A stretch of 23,254 nucleotides of DNA, taken from NCBI GenBank assembly GCA_044375915.1, contig JBILLU010000035.1:1-23254 (forward strand), read 5' to 3'. Made by a program: the position numbers and the translations under genes. Below are positions 13,687 to 22,260 of this stretch, piece by piece. The notes below the pieces were generated by a model. The model was not told the DNA's origin, ran no database searches, and saw nothing but the letters and a program-made list of their open reading frames with translations. The DNA comes from JAFEBO01 sp044375915 (lineage in GTDB: Bacteria > Planctomycetota > Phycisphaerae > Phycisphaerales > UBA1924). Within the stretch, counting starts at the first letter, position 1. Each line of letters begins with the position of its first letter.

Positions 13687-16119
13687 ATGGCACGGACGCG
13701 ACAGATCGGGGTGGCACGGGCAGTACAGGTTTCCGGGCGGTTCGCCGGGCTCCGGATGGCGTGGCTGTTCGCGATCGCCCTGTCGGTTCTCGGCGGTTTC
13801 GTGGCGCCCGCGAAGGCCCAGAACGCGATTCCTGATGAGGTTCGCATCGACGTCGGCGAGTTCGGCGTCGGGAACATCGCCCGCGCTGGCGACTGGTGCG
13901 GCCTGCGACTCAAACTTACCGACTCGGCTTCGAAGCAACGCGAGGTTCTGGTCGGTGTGGCTTTGGACGATGCCGACAAGGACAAGGCGGTCTACTCGCG
14001 GCTGCTGACGCTCAATCCGGGCGTCGCGCAGGATGCGTGGTTCTACTTCCGGCTGCCGTTCTGGTTTCCGCCCGGCGAGGCGGTGCTCGTCCAGGTCAAC
14101 GAGCCGATCAGCGACGACTCGGTGGCGGTGGGGGCGCGGCCGGGGCGACTGCTTGCAAGAAAACTGGTGACCAGCACAGGCCGGATCGCCGAGCCCAGCC
14201 GAGGACTCTTCGCGATCATCGGCACCAACGAGATGGGCCTTCGTCAGTACGCGGCACAGGCTGGAGCCGGACAACCGTGGCCCGCGCTGGGTCATGAAGT
14301 GACCGACTCCGCCAGCGGGATCGCGGTCCGGTCGCTTCCCGATCGATGGCTGGCTTGGGCGCCGTTCGAGGCCGTGTTCTGGGGCGACTCGCCAGGCGGA
14401 TCGGAAGCCGACGTGAGTCAGCTCCGAGGCGAACGAACACGCGCACTGAAGGAGTGGGTGCAGCGGGGTGGGCACCTCATCATCGTTCTGCCCCCGACCG
14501 GACAGGCGTGGACCAACGCCGCGACCAATGAGATTCTCGACATCCTGCCCGCGGTGAACATCGCGCGACGTGAGGGTGTGGACTTGGCCGAGTATCGCCC
14601 GCTGATCGTGCGATCACCCGATGCGCCGCTGCCTCGATCGGCGGTGGTGCACACGTTCGAGCCCAAGCCCGACGCGGCTCCCAGCGAGGCGATGCGAATT
14701 CTGAACGGTCCGAAGGGAGACTGCGTGGTCGTCCGGCGGCTCGTGGGAACGGGCGCGGTGACTCTCGTCGGACTGGACTTCTCGTCACGATTGCTCAGTC
14801 AGGGCGGTTCGCTCGATGCGGACGTATTCTGGCACCGCGTGCTCGGCCGGCGCGGGATTCTCTCGCCGGATACCAAAGACGTTGTGCCCCGCAGCCAGAA
14901 CGAGGCTTACGTCGATCGCGTGATCGCCTCACAGGTGTCCAAACGCGGCACCGCGGCGACGGGATTGTTCCTCGGTGTTCTGCTCTTTGTGCTGTACTGG
15001 GTCGTCGCCGGACCGGTCGGCTTCGCGGCCCTCAAGGCTCGCAACGCACAGCGGCTTGCGTGGGTCGCGTTCGTTGGAATCGCGCTCGTCTTCACCGGCA
15101 TTGCCTTCGGAGCGGCGACGTGGTTTCGGCCGACGAAGTTCGAAGCCACGCATCTCACGGTGCTCGATCACGTTTACGGGCAGCGCATCCAGCGGGCCCG
15201 ATCGTGGATGGCGCTGATGCTCCCGCGTGACGGCACGGTGACGCTCGTCGCGCCGGATTCAGAGGGCGCGATGCAGGCTCCCGCCAGCCGTCGTGAACTT
15301 GGCGGCGTGCTCGCGCCGTGGGATCCCGTGGGCGCGAGCGAACGCAGCGGGTTTCTTGATGCCCGCGATTACCGCATCGACGCCCGCGACCCGACGCGGT
15401 TGGACCTCCCATCGCGCTCAACGGTGAAGCTCGCGCAGCTCGATTGGGCTGGGGCGCCGCGGTGGAAGATGCCCAGACCCGTACATGAGCAGGGAATCAC
15501 GGCCGACGGCAGCAAACTGCTCGGCGCACTTGTGCACGAACTGCCCGGCACGCTGACAGACGTGCTGATTGCACATGTCCAGGGGCAGCGGGTACTGGGG
15601 GCCGATCTGCGGCCACGGCTTGTCTCCAATGTTCAGTTCTGGAAGTATCCCTCGCCATGGGCCCCGAACACGCCCATCGATCTCACGAAAGAAACCGCGC
15701 AGGCGGCCGCGGGAAATGCCGGTGAATTGTGGCTTGCCGGCCTTGTGCCGCTCTCCCAAGCCGGCTTCGGCATGCAGGCGTCGGATCCTCGCTTCTTTCG
15801 TGATCTCCCGGGAGCCATGAACGCCGCGTCCTTTTACACCCAGTTCGGGATCCCCGATGACGTCAAGGGAAACAGCGGCATGTCGGCCGGCGTCGTGCGC
15901 CGCGAGGCGACCCACGGCATGGATCTCGGCCGCTGGTTCACCCAGCCTTGCATCATCGTGATCGGATACCTCGTCGATCCGAACCAAGACGCGCCCATCT
16001 CGACGTACGTCGATGGAAAAGCAGTCCCCGCCCGTGGCACGACCGTGGTGCGATGGGTCTTTCCGCTGCCCGACAACCCGCCCAAGGAGCGGGCGAGCGA
16101 CGATACGACTCCGAAGTAG
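13687..16119 (+). CDS. Large exported membrane protein with a glutamine-amidotransferase-like region
   Basis: An 810-residue protein with a signal peptide (hydrophobic AWLFAIALSVLGGFVAP, cleavage likely after AKA near residue 45). A beta-rich extracytoplasmic region to about residue 230 follows, then a segment about 238-275 (RTRALKEWVQRGGHLIIVLP). That segment resembles the Rossmann-like, catalytically dead amidotransferase fold seen in GldG/DUF4350-type proteins. Two adjacent membrane helices lie at about 425-447 and 456-480, and a further roughly 330-residue soluble C-terminal part follows. I know such proteins in planctomycetes beside MoxR ATPase, DUF58 or GldG-like transporter genes, but none is adjacent here. 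The nearest companion is the DUF4340-like gene at 16946. The exact function is unknown. It ends 1 bp before the stop codon of the convergent amidotransferase gene. Confidence 0.7.
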   Translation: MARTRQIGVARAVQVSGRFAGLRMAWLFAIALSVLGGFVAPAKAQNAIPDEVRIDVGEFGVGNIARAGDWCGLRLKLTDSASKQREVLVGVALDDADKDKAVYSRLLTLNPGVAQDAWFYFRLPFWFPPGEAVLVQVNEPISDDSVAVGARPGRLLARKLVTSTGRIAEPSRGLFAIIGTNEMGLRQYAAQAGAGQPWPALGHEVTDSASGIAVRSLPDRWLAWAPFEAVFWGDSPGGSEADVSQLRGERTRALKEWVQRGGHLIIVLPPTGQAWTNAATNEILDILPAVNIARREGVDLAEYRPLIVRSPDAPLPRSAVVHTFEPKPDAAPSEAMRILNGPKGDCVVVRRLVGTGAVTLVGLDFSSRLLSQGGSLDADVFWHRVLGRRGILSPDTKDVVPRSQNEAYVDRVIASQVSKRGTAATGLFLGVLLFVLYWVVAGPVGFAALKARNAQRLAWVAFVGIALVFTGIAFGAATWFRPTKFEATHLTVLDHVYGQRIQRARSWMALMLPRDGTVTLVAPDSEGAMQAPASRRELGGVLAPWDPVGASERSGFLDARDYRIDARDPTRLDLPSRSTVKLAQLDWAGAPRWKMPRPVHEQGITADGSKLLGALVHELPGTLTDVLIAHVQGQRVLGADLRPRLVSNVQFWKYPSPWAPNTPIDLTKETAQAAAGNAGELWLAGLVPLSQAGFGMQASDPRFFRDLPGAMNAASFYTQFGIPDDVKGNSGMSAGVVRREATHGMDLGRWFTQPCIIVIGYLVDPNQDAPISTYVDGKAVPARGTTVVRWVFPLPDNPPKERASDDTTPK

Positions 16120-16120
16120 C

Positions 16121-16831
16121 CTACCGGCACGCGGAGATGAACTGATCGAAGATCGCCTGCCCCATCGTGTCGTTCTCCGTCCGCTCGGGATGCCACTGGA
16201 CACCAACATAGAACCGCCGGCCGGGGTGAGCCGCGGCCTCGATCACGCCGTCGTCGCTGGTCGCGATCGTCTGCATCGCGCCCGTGGCGATGATCGCCTG
16301 CTTGTGCTTGCTGTGCACGGTGCCGGTGGCGATGCGGACTGAGTGTTGCGAGGGCTGCGTCGGCGTCACCACGTGATCCGCACCCCAGTGACGAGCGTGG
16401 GTCGGCGTGGTCTCGGGCATGTACTGATCCATCGTCCCGCCGGCACACAGGCACATGAGCTGCATGCCGAGGCAAATGCCGAGCACCGGCTTGTCTTGCT
16501 GCGACTCCAGTGCGGCAAGGAGGGCCAGTTCGTACTCCTGACGAAGCGGATGCAGCGGCGTGATCTTGGGGTGCGACGTTCCGCCAAACGCTTCCAAGCG
16601 GGGATCGTCGCCGCCCGTGAACACAAAGCCGCTGCATGCCGCGAGCTGGCCAGGAATGGCATCAACGATCGGCGCGAGCATCACTGCCGTGCCGCCGGCG
16701 CGTTCGACGCATCGGGCGTACGCGAGGCCGACATCCAATTTCTGGCGTCCGTTGACATCGGAAACGTCCATCGTGATGCCGACGATGGGGCGATTGCCGG
16801 CGGAAGCTGCCATTGGCGTGGTGGGGGCCAT
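16121..16831 (-). CDS. Class I glutamine amidotransferase, gamma-glutamyl-GABA hydrolase (PuuD) type
   Basis: This 236-residue protein is of the peptidase C26 class, which hydrolyses gamma-glutamyl amide bonds. The nucleophile elbow is PVLGICLGMQL (Cys120) and the His-Glu pair lies in GVQWHPE (His214, Glu216), so the catalytic triad is complete. The N-terminal RPIVGIT, GFVFTGGDDPRLEAFGG and PLRQEYELALLAA agree with PuuD-like proteins, whose oxyanion strand usually reads GGxDxxP. No putrescine-degradation genes are nearby, so the physiological substrate is uncertain. ATG 16831 is chosen. ATG 16813 is the next option, and the longer frame upstream is not conserved in character. It is divergent from the DUF4340-like gene (114 bp), and its 3' end abuts the 810-residue protein gene. 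Confidence 0.88.
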   Translation of the reverse strand: MAPTTPMAASAGNRPIVGITMDVSDVNGRQKLDVGLAYARCVERAGGTAVMLAPIVDAIPGQLAACSGFVFTGGDDPRLEAFGGTSHPKITPLHPLRQEYELALLAALESQQDKPVLGICLGMQLMCLCAGGTMDQYMPETTPTHARHWGADHVVTPTQPSQHSVRIATGTVHSKHKQAIIATGAMQTIATSDDGVIEAAAHPGRRFYVGVQWHPERTENDTMGQAIFDQFISACR

Positions 16832-16933
16832 CGCGACATTCTTCGGCGTTCGCTCGCATGATTCTGGACAGGACACCAGTCCTTCCTTGCTGCGGCTTGA
16901 GCGTCGCTTGTGCACCGCCTGCCGGCGGCTTCG

Positions 16934-16939
16934 TACACT
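16934..16939 (+). promoter_or_regulatory. Candidate -10 hexamer (TACACT) 6 nt before the ATG
   Basis: TACACT fits TANNNT and ends 6 nt before the ATG at 16946. A weak TTGTGC lies 20 nt upstream of it. With no Shine-Dalgarno present, this geometry implies a leaderless transcript. Confidence 0.35.
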
Positions 16940-16945
16940 CCGGCC

Positions 16946-18307
16946 ATGTCTCGAGCCAGCGCCCTCATCTGGGTTGTCCTTGCCGCCGTTCTGGGCGGCT
17001 TGGTGTGGTGGACCACGCCGCGAGGTGTCGTTCAGGTTGCCGGTCCCGCATTGCTCGACGCGTTTGCGACTGGCGACGTACGCACGATTCGCGTCACGGC
17101 ATCGGACGGTGGAGCAGCAACGATCGAGCGCGGGCCGCTCGAAGGCATGTGGCTGATGACGCTCGGTCAGGGCCAACCCAGCGCTGTCGTCGAGGCTTCG
17201 CGTGTGCAGGGTTTTCTTCGGTTGGTGGCTGAGCTTCGCTCGGGCATCACCGATGGGCGAGCGATGCCCAAGGCCGCGATCGTCGAGTTGATCGGAGCGT
17301 CCGGAACGCTTGCCAGGATCGCCATCGATCCCGAGTTCCTGGCCGGAAAGGGGCGGGTCGCCCTTCTCAACGAGGCGGGCCAGGCGGTAGCGGTCGCTGC
17401 GACATCGGAAGATCTAAGCGCCTTGCTGCGTCCGGATGCACTGTCGGAGTGGCGGTCCAAGTCCCTGCTTGGATGGACGCCGGAGCGGAGCAGTTCGCTT
17501 CTGCTCAGGCGTGGTGACACCGGCGTGTCGATCGCTCGTGTCGGCACCGGCTGGCTGATGTCGGCGCCGCTTCAGCTTAAGGCCGACCCCAGCGCTGTCC
17601 AGGGCGTGTCGCTCTGGTTGGCGAACACGACCGTCGATCGGTTTCTTGACGATGCGGGTGCGACGGAGAGCTTTGCAACGCCAAGTCGAACCATCGTGGT
17701 GGCAACCGAGTCGCCAGAGCGGCGCCGCATTGAACAGCGGATCGAGCTCGGGCCCGAGGTCGATGCGAGGTCCAGCCTGGTTCGCATCACGGGCGTCGAC
17801 CGTGACTCGGTCTCGGCGTCTGGTTCTGCCAAGTCCCTGTGGGGGCCGATTGTCGCGGTGGTACAGACAAGTGTGCTCACCGGGCTGAGCGATGACGCGG
17901 CGTCGTATCTGCCAAAGACGTCGTTCGATTTTCCTGCAGCGGACGTGGCCTCGTTGCGCGTCGGGACGTCCTTGGTGTCCCGTGGCAGCGACGGAAACTT
18001 CGGTCCGTTCGATCCAACGGTGCGAGCTGCGCTGAAGCTCCTGACCGAAGTTCCGGCCGCGAGCGTCACCCTGCTTGCCGGGTCCGGCGGTGCTGCCGCC
18101 GATGCGACCCGCGTAACCATGCTGGGACTCGGAGGGGCCACGATTGGCGCGGCCACGCTGGAGTTTGACAGCATCGCGTCACGGACCGAGGGGGCACCGT
18201 CGATGCCGGCGATTCGCGTGACTGTGGACCGCGTCCAGAGAGTGATCCCGCTTGAGCGCGCGCGGGAGTTTCTTGCCGCGCTCAAGTCGATCGATGATTC
18301 GAAGTAG
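16946..18307 (+). CDS. DUF4340-like membrane-anchored protein
   Basis: This 453-residue protein has one N-terminal helix (ALIWVVLAAVLGGLVWW, about 5-21) that should anchor it with the rest outside the cytoplasm. The body has two copies of the pattern known from DUF4340. The clearest is LSEWRSKSLLGW followed by SSLLLRRGDTGVSIARVGTGWLMSAPLQLKADPSAVQGVSLWLANTTVDRFL, where the W-x-x-x-x-P and the spaced helix are characteristic. DUF4340 genes usually sit beside gliding-type ABC transporter genes (GldF/GldG), and the molecular role is unknown. None of those genes is in the window, but the large membrane protein with a GldG-like region is nearby on the same strand, separated by the amidotransferase on the other strand. 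It ends 11 bp from purD. ATG 16946 is the Met just before the anchor helix. Confidence 0.72.
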   Translation: MSRASALIWVVLAAVLGGLVWWTTPRGVVQVAGPALLDAFATGDVRTIRVTASDGGAATIERGPLEGMWLMTLGQGQPSAVVEASRVQGFLRLVAELRSGITDGRAMPKAAIVELIGASGTLARIAIDPEFLAGKGRVALLNEAGQAVAVAATSEDLSALLRPDALSEWRSKSLLGWTPERSSSLLLRRGDTGVSIARVGTGWLMSAPLQLKADPSAVQGVSLWLANTTVDRFLDDAGATESFATPSRTIVVATESPERRRIEQRIELGPEVDARSSLVRITGVDRDSVSASGSAKSLWGPIVAVVQTSVLTGLSDDAASYLPKTSFDFPAADVASLRVGTSLVSRGSDGNFGPFDPTVRAALKLLTEVPAASVTLLAGSGGAAADATRVTMLGLGGATIGAATLEFDSIASRTEGAPSMPAIRVTVDRVQRVIPLERAREFLAALKSIDDSK

Positions 18308-18318
18308 CCGGCTGAGGC

Positions 18319-19668
18319 TCACCTTGCGGCCTTGGAACCGATATCGCGGCGGAACTGCGCGCCCTCGAACTTGATCGCTTCGCAGGCTCCGTAGGCGGCC
18401 TCGCGGGCCTCGGAGATCGTTGCGCCAAGGCCGGTCACGCCCAGCACGCGGCCGCCGCTGACGACGGTGTCGCCGTCCTTGTTGCGAGTCGCGCCGGCGA
18501 TCGTCACGAAGACGTTCTCGTGCTTCGAGGCATCGTCGAGGCCTTCGATCACGGCGCCCTTCTTTGGTGCATCGGGATATCCCCGTGCGGCCAGCACCAC
18601 GCAGCATGCCGTGCGGTCATCCCATTGCACGTCCACCGTGTCGAGCGTCCCGGTGCATGCGGCACACAGCAGGTCGATCACGTCCGACTTCAGGCGAGCC
18701 ATCAGGGGCTGGCACTCTGGATCACCGAAGCGGCAGTTGAACTCAAGTACCTTGGGTCCCGCCGGGGTGAGCATGATGCCGGCGTACAGCACGCCCTTGT
18801 ACTCGATGCCTTCACGCCGCAGCGCGTCCACCGTCGCCACAAGCACGTCACGCTCCACGATTGCGAGCGTGGCATCATCGATCACGGGGGCCGGGCAGTA
18901 CGCGCCCATGCCGCCGGTGTTCGGACCCTTGTCGCCGTCGAGCAATCGCTTGTGGTCCTGGCACGGCGGCAGCACCAGAATGTTGTGGCCGTCGACGATC
19001 GCGAGCACGGAGACTTCCGGTCCCTCCAGACGCTCCTCGATGATCACACGCGAGCCAGCCTCGCCGAACTCCCGGGCGACCATGATCCGGTCAATCGCCT
19101 CGTTCGCTTCCTTGAATGTCGAAGGGACGATGACGCCTTTGCCCTTGGCGAGTCCCGCGGCCTTGATCACCGGCGGTAGCTCGGCACCGGCCTTTCCCGC
19201 GAGTTTCTGGGCCTTGCCTTCCAGCGCTGGAGGATGCTCACGCGATGCGAGGTAGTCCTTGGCCGCTCGCGCGTCGGTAAAGACGCGTGCATCGGCGGTG
19301 GGAATTGACGAGGCCTTCATGAGCTGCTTGGCCCAGGCTTTGTCGGCCTCGAGTCGGGCCGCCTCGGCAGTCGGACCGAAGACCAATCGTCCCGGTGCGG
19401 CAAGCTTGTCGGCGTACCCCTCTGCGAGCGGATCCTCAGGGCCAATCACGACCAGTCCGACGTTGTTCTTGTCGCAAAACTGCTGGAGCCTGTAGATTTC
19501 GCGGATGCTCACTGGCACGTCGACGGGCTTGCCGATCTTGGCAAGGCCGGCGTTCTCGGGGTGGGTGATCCACAGCTCGCCGAGGCGTTTGGACTCGCGC
19601 AGCTTGAGAGCCAGAGCGTGCTCGCGCCCGCCGCCGCCGATGAGAAGGACGTTAATCGTTTCGCTCAT
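18319..19668 (-). CDS. purD: Phosphoribosylamine-glycine ligase (GAR synthetase)
   Basis: PurD catalyses the second step of purine synthesis: phosphoribosylamine + glycine + ATP give GAR + ADP + Pi. The 449-residue product shows the full family pattern: N-terminal VLLIGGGGREHALALKL, VIGPEDPLAEGYAD and the ATP-grasp domain from FGPTAEAARLEADK. IKAAGLAKGKGV (168-179), EERLEGPEVSVLAI, DGDKGPNTGGMGAY and VLEFNCRFGDPECQ follow. Catalytic and metal-binding residues in the last motifs are present. It is about 20 residues longer than the usual ~430 because of an insertion near 142-166 (ASREHPPALEGKAQKLAGKA and on), just before the IKA strand. ATG 19668 gives the canonical start. No other pur genes are adjacent, so purine genes appear dispersed here. 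Confidence 0.97.
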   Translation of the reverse strand: MSETINVLLIGGGGREHALALKLRESKRLGELWITHPENAGLAKIGKPVDVPVSIREIYRLQQFCDKNNVGLVVIGPEDPLAEGYADKLAAPGRLVFGPTAEAARLEADKAWAKQLMKASSIPTADARVFTDARAAKDYLASREHPPALEGKAQKLAGKAGAELPPVIKAAGLAKGKGVIVPSTFKEANEAIDRIMVAREFGEAGSRVIIEERLEGPEVSVLAIVDGHNILVLPPCQDHKRLLDGDKGPNTGGMGAYCPAPVIDDATLAIVERDVLVATVDALRREGIEYKGVLYAGIMLTPAGPKVLEFNCRFGDPECQPLMARLKSDVIDLLCAACTGTLDTVDVQWDDRTACCVVLAARGYPDAPKKGAVIEGLDDASKHENVFVTIAGATRNKDGDTVVSGGRVLGVTGLGATISEAREAAYGACEAIKFEGAQFRRDIGSKAAR

Positions 19669-19796
19669 GACCGCTCGAAGAATCGTGCACGCGACGGGAG
19701 ACGCCCCGGCGTGTGACGATGCGGCGATCGTAGCGTTGAGCGAGCTCTTGACCGGCGTTCTTTGCGGCTCAATATCAACCGCGCGACACAACGACG

Positions 19797-19825
19797 TTGA
19801 CCGTGGGCACTGTCGCGCCTAATCT
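19797..19825 (+). promoter_or_regulatory. Sigma70-type promoter of the initiator tRNA
   Basis: TTGACC (19797-19802), exactly 17 nt, then TAATCT (19820-19825) make a strong promoter. Initiation near 19832 leaves only about 6 nt before the mature tRNA 5' end. Confidence 0.7.
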
Positions 19826-19837
19826 AGTTACCCTGAT

Positions 19838-19911
<74 letters not shown>

Positions 19912-19918
19912 TTCCAAG

Positions 19919-19946
19919 AACCCCCGGGTCGCAAGACTCGGGGGTT
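19919..19946 (+). terminator. Strong hairpin after the tRNA gene, probable terminator
   Basis: AACCCCCGGGTC (19919-19930) pairs with GACTCGGGGGTT (19935-19946) over 12 positions with one G-T wobble and a GCAA tetraloop. The 3' flank GTCGTTCTC is only weakly T-rich. It also lies just beyond the stop of the convergent S74 gene. A near-identical copy lies at 22261-22288. Confidence 0.7.
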
Positions 19947-19982
19947 GTCGTTCTCACGGTAATCCTGACACGAGAAGTGCGT

Positions 19983-21956
19983 CTATCTGTCTGAGGTCAG
20001 CGCTTTGAGGGCCCTCTCGAGCCGAGTGAGGCGATCCTTCAGCTCGGCATTCTCGGCATCAAGTCTGTCTGCGCGGGCTTTGAGCGCTGCACTCTGCCGG
20101 TCGTGCTGCGCCTTGAGCTCCTGGATAGCGCCGACCGCCAGGACACCGACGCGCCCGTAGTTGAGTCCCGCGGCGTTGTTGTCGCTGTCGGTGGAGACCA
20201 GTTCGGGCAACACTGCTCGGACCTCCTCGGCGATGAGGCCGAAGTCGCTTCGCCCGCCGTGCGGCGCGTCCCAGCGGAAGCGGACCGGGCGGAGTTGCAT
20301 GAGCGTGGCGAGCGATCCATCGAGTGGGGCGACGTCGTCCTTGAAGCGCAGGGTTGAAGTCTCGGTGACGCTGATGCACCGGATGTTGCCGGCGACTTCC
20401 AGGAGGGGGCCAGATCCGCCCGAAGGCTCGATGCCGACACCGACGCGGCCGTCAGGCAGCATGACGAGCGATGGGCTGGAGAGGTCTGGCGTGGGCGCCA
20501 TCGCGAAGGACGCCTTGCCCGCGCCCACGCCCATGGACCATGCGTACTGCTCGGTCGCGGTGCCGCCGGTCGTGTAGTGAATGACAACCGTGACACCGTC
20601 GAGCCGGAAGGGGCCGCTGGGGCCGCAGCCGCATGGGACGGAAACCGTGCCGCCAAGCAAGTTCTCGGTGACGAGGCATCGTGCTTGCAGTTCGACATCG
20701 ATCGCGAAACTGCTCTGGTTGACCTGATCCACCGGCCACGATTGCCCGAACGCCTGCGTGCTGCCACCGAGCGTGGCGTTTCCTGCTCCGGAGAGTGGGA
20801 CGGCGGCAGCGGCTTGGGTCCCCGACAACTGTGGAGTTCTTGGGGCTGCTCGGACGCCCGCATCCACGGTCTCTCCCGGGCAGGGGAACGAGAGTTGGTT
20901 GTTGGTGGCAACGGTGATCGAAATGCCCGTGATGGTTGCATTGCCCGGGATGGCGAACCCAAAGTTTGAGAATCGCACCGTCTGAGTCTTCCAGCTTTTG
21001 GTGATGAAGTCCCCTGTCGAGGAGTTGGTCGTCGCAAACACGCTGTCGATGAGCCGGCCGGAATCGAGCGACGCCCACGTACTCGCCCCAGAAACCACGG
21101 CGACACTGGCGGGGCTTCGAGTTGGGCTGCTCAAGGTCGATCCGGTCGCGAGGACGCGAGAGCCCTCGATGAGCGCGTAGCCGGGGCTGTTGGTCCGGTT
21201 GAACATGTGCAGGCGTGCGGTGGGGCTCTGCTTGGCGAGGCCGATGTTGCCATTGGACGCGAGCGTGAGCGTGCTACTCCCGCCGTTGAAGAAATCGTGT
21301 CGGTCAATCGGGGGGCCTTGGAAGCTGTAGACCGGGTCTTCATTGCTGGCGTTGACGAAGTCGATCGAGTTGGTCTGGACGTACATCCCTTCGTTGGCGG
21401 TGTCGAACAGCAGGGCGCCGCCAGCGACGCTCAGTCGGCGCGACGGTGCCGTGTCGCCGAGCCCCACCTTGCCGTCGGCGGTCACCGTGATTCCGCGCGT
21501 ATTGGCGGCGAATGGCACGGAGGTGAGCGACTGCCGGGGGCTCAGCATCGTGAACGAGCCGGTGCCGCAGTTGCCGGGGGTGTCATCCTGACGGACCTCG
21601 ATCTGAAGAAACCGAGGCTGGCTCTGCATTGCCGCGGCACCGAAGTCCAGCGGCACGGTGAAAAGCCCGTCGGTCACCCTCACCTGGTCAAGGCAGACCG
21701 CGCTGCCGGCCTGCGCGCCACCGGCCTGCAAGGTCCAGAGCGTGAAGCGGAAGTCATGCGTGCCGTTGGCGAGGCCGCCGCCACTGTCCAGTCGGCCCTG
21801 ATAGGTGAACTGGGTCGTGCTCTGGGCGAACGCGGGCTGCAACGTCAGCAGCACGCACACGGCGACTGCGCATGCGCGAAGGGCCTTGGGTACGAACTTG
21901 ACTCGTTGTGTGAAGGCTCTGAACGAGCGCACGCTGACAGACCAGTTCGTGGACAT
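19983..21956 (-). CDS. Secreted protein with C-terminal S74 intramolecular chaperone domain
   Basis: The 657-residue protein has a signal peptide (hydrophobic AVAVCVLLTLQPAFA, cleavage likely before QSTTQFTYQG). The N-terminal exported domain (TTQFTYQGRLDSGGGLANGTHDFRFTLW) is of a kind common in planctomycete surface proteins. Gly/Ser/Thr-rich beta repeats follow, including ITVTADGKVGLGDTAPSRRL and TLTLASNGNIGLAKQSPTARL. The peptidase S74 domain (about 530-625) comes next, with STLRFKDDV holding the Ser534-Lys539 dyad and GLIAEEVRAVLPELV. A coiled coil (about 615-655) ends the protein. S74 domains trimerise fibres or tailspikes and then cut themselves off. GGAGAAG before ATG 21956 fixes the start against an open frame to 22007. 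No phage genes are adjacent. It is flanked on both sides by the duplicated hairpins. Confidence 0.82.
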   Translation of the reverse strand: MSTNWSVSVRSFRAFTQRVKFVPKALRACAVAVCVLLTLQPAFAQSTTQFTYQGRLDSGGGLANGTHDFRFTLWTLQAGGAQAGSAVCLDQVRVTDGLFTVPLDFGAAAMQSQPRFLQIEVRQDDTPGNCGTGSFTMLSPRQSLTSVPFAANTRGITVTADGKVGLGDTAPSRRLSVAGGALLFDTANEGMYVQTNSIDFVNASNEDPVYSFQGPPIDRHDFFNGGSSTLTLASNGNIGLAKQSPTARLHMFNRTNSPGYALIEGSRVLATGSTLSSPTRSPASVAVVSGASTWASLDSGRLIDSVFATTNSSTGDFITKSWKTQTVRFSNFGFAIPGNATITGISITVATNNQLSFPCPGETVDAGVRAAPRTPQLSGTQAAAAVPLSGAGNATLGGSTQAFGQSWPVDQVNQSSFAIDVELQARCLVTENLLGGTVSVPCGCGPSGPFRLDGVTVVIHYTTGGTATEQYAWSMGVGAGKASFAMAPTPDLSSPSLVMLPDGRVGVGIEPSGGSGPLLEVAGNIRCISVTETSTLRFKDDVAPLDGSLATLMQLRPVRFRWDAPHGGRSDFGLIAEEVRAVLPELVSTDSDNNAAGLNYGRVGVLAVGAIQELKAQHDRQSAALKARADRLDAENAELKDRLTRLERALKALTSDR

Positions 21957-21959
21957 GTT

Positions 21960-21966
21960 CTTCTCC
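21960..21966 (-). promoter_or_regulatory. Ribosome-binding site that sets the S74 gene start
   Basis: On the minus strand GGAGAAG precedes ATG 21956, with GGAG 6 nt from the start codon. This selects ATG 21956 over the GTG at 22007 and places the signal peptide at a normal distance. Confidence 0.6.
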
Positions 21967-22038
21967 AGAAGACTCGTGCGAGCTTCCACCCGCACGGCAA
22001 CAACCACGACCGCATCGTCGTGAGTTCCAGTTCAAAAC

Positions 22039-22064
22039 AGGATACCACACTCCCGAGTTGTCAA
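22039..22064 (-). promoter_or_regulatory. Possible promoter of the S74 gene
   Basis: On the minus strand a perfect TTGACA (22064-22059) is followed by TATCCT (22044-22039). The spacer is only 14 nt, short for sigma70, so one of the two boxes may be coincidental or an alternative sigma or activator may be involved. Confidence 0.35.
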
Positions 22065-22260
22065 CGAAAATGTCGTGAAGATCTGAACGGGCACAAAGAA
22101 TGGGTGTGAAGATGGGGGGCTTTGGGACGGTCCCCCCAGTCGCCCGCGTCTCATACAACCCGAGACACCTTTTCGCCCTGCCGGGTGGCGGCATGCGCTC
22201 GCGGTGTCTCTGGGTCTCTGAAGCACACGCTGTCAGACCATCCCCCGTCCTCTATTTGAG

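Noticed and set aside
13561..14475. Long upstream extension of the small one-helix protein
   Set aside because: It overlaps the 810-residue protein gene antisense. The extension is Arg/Pro-rich and its only coherent part begins at ATG 13560.
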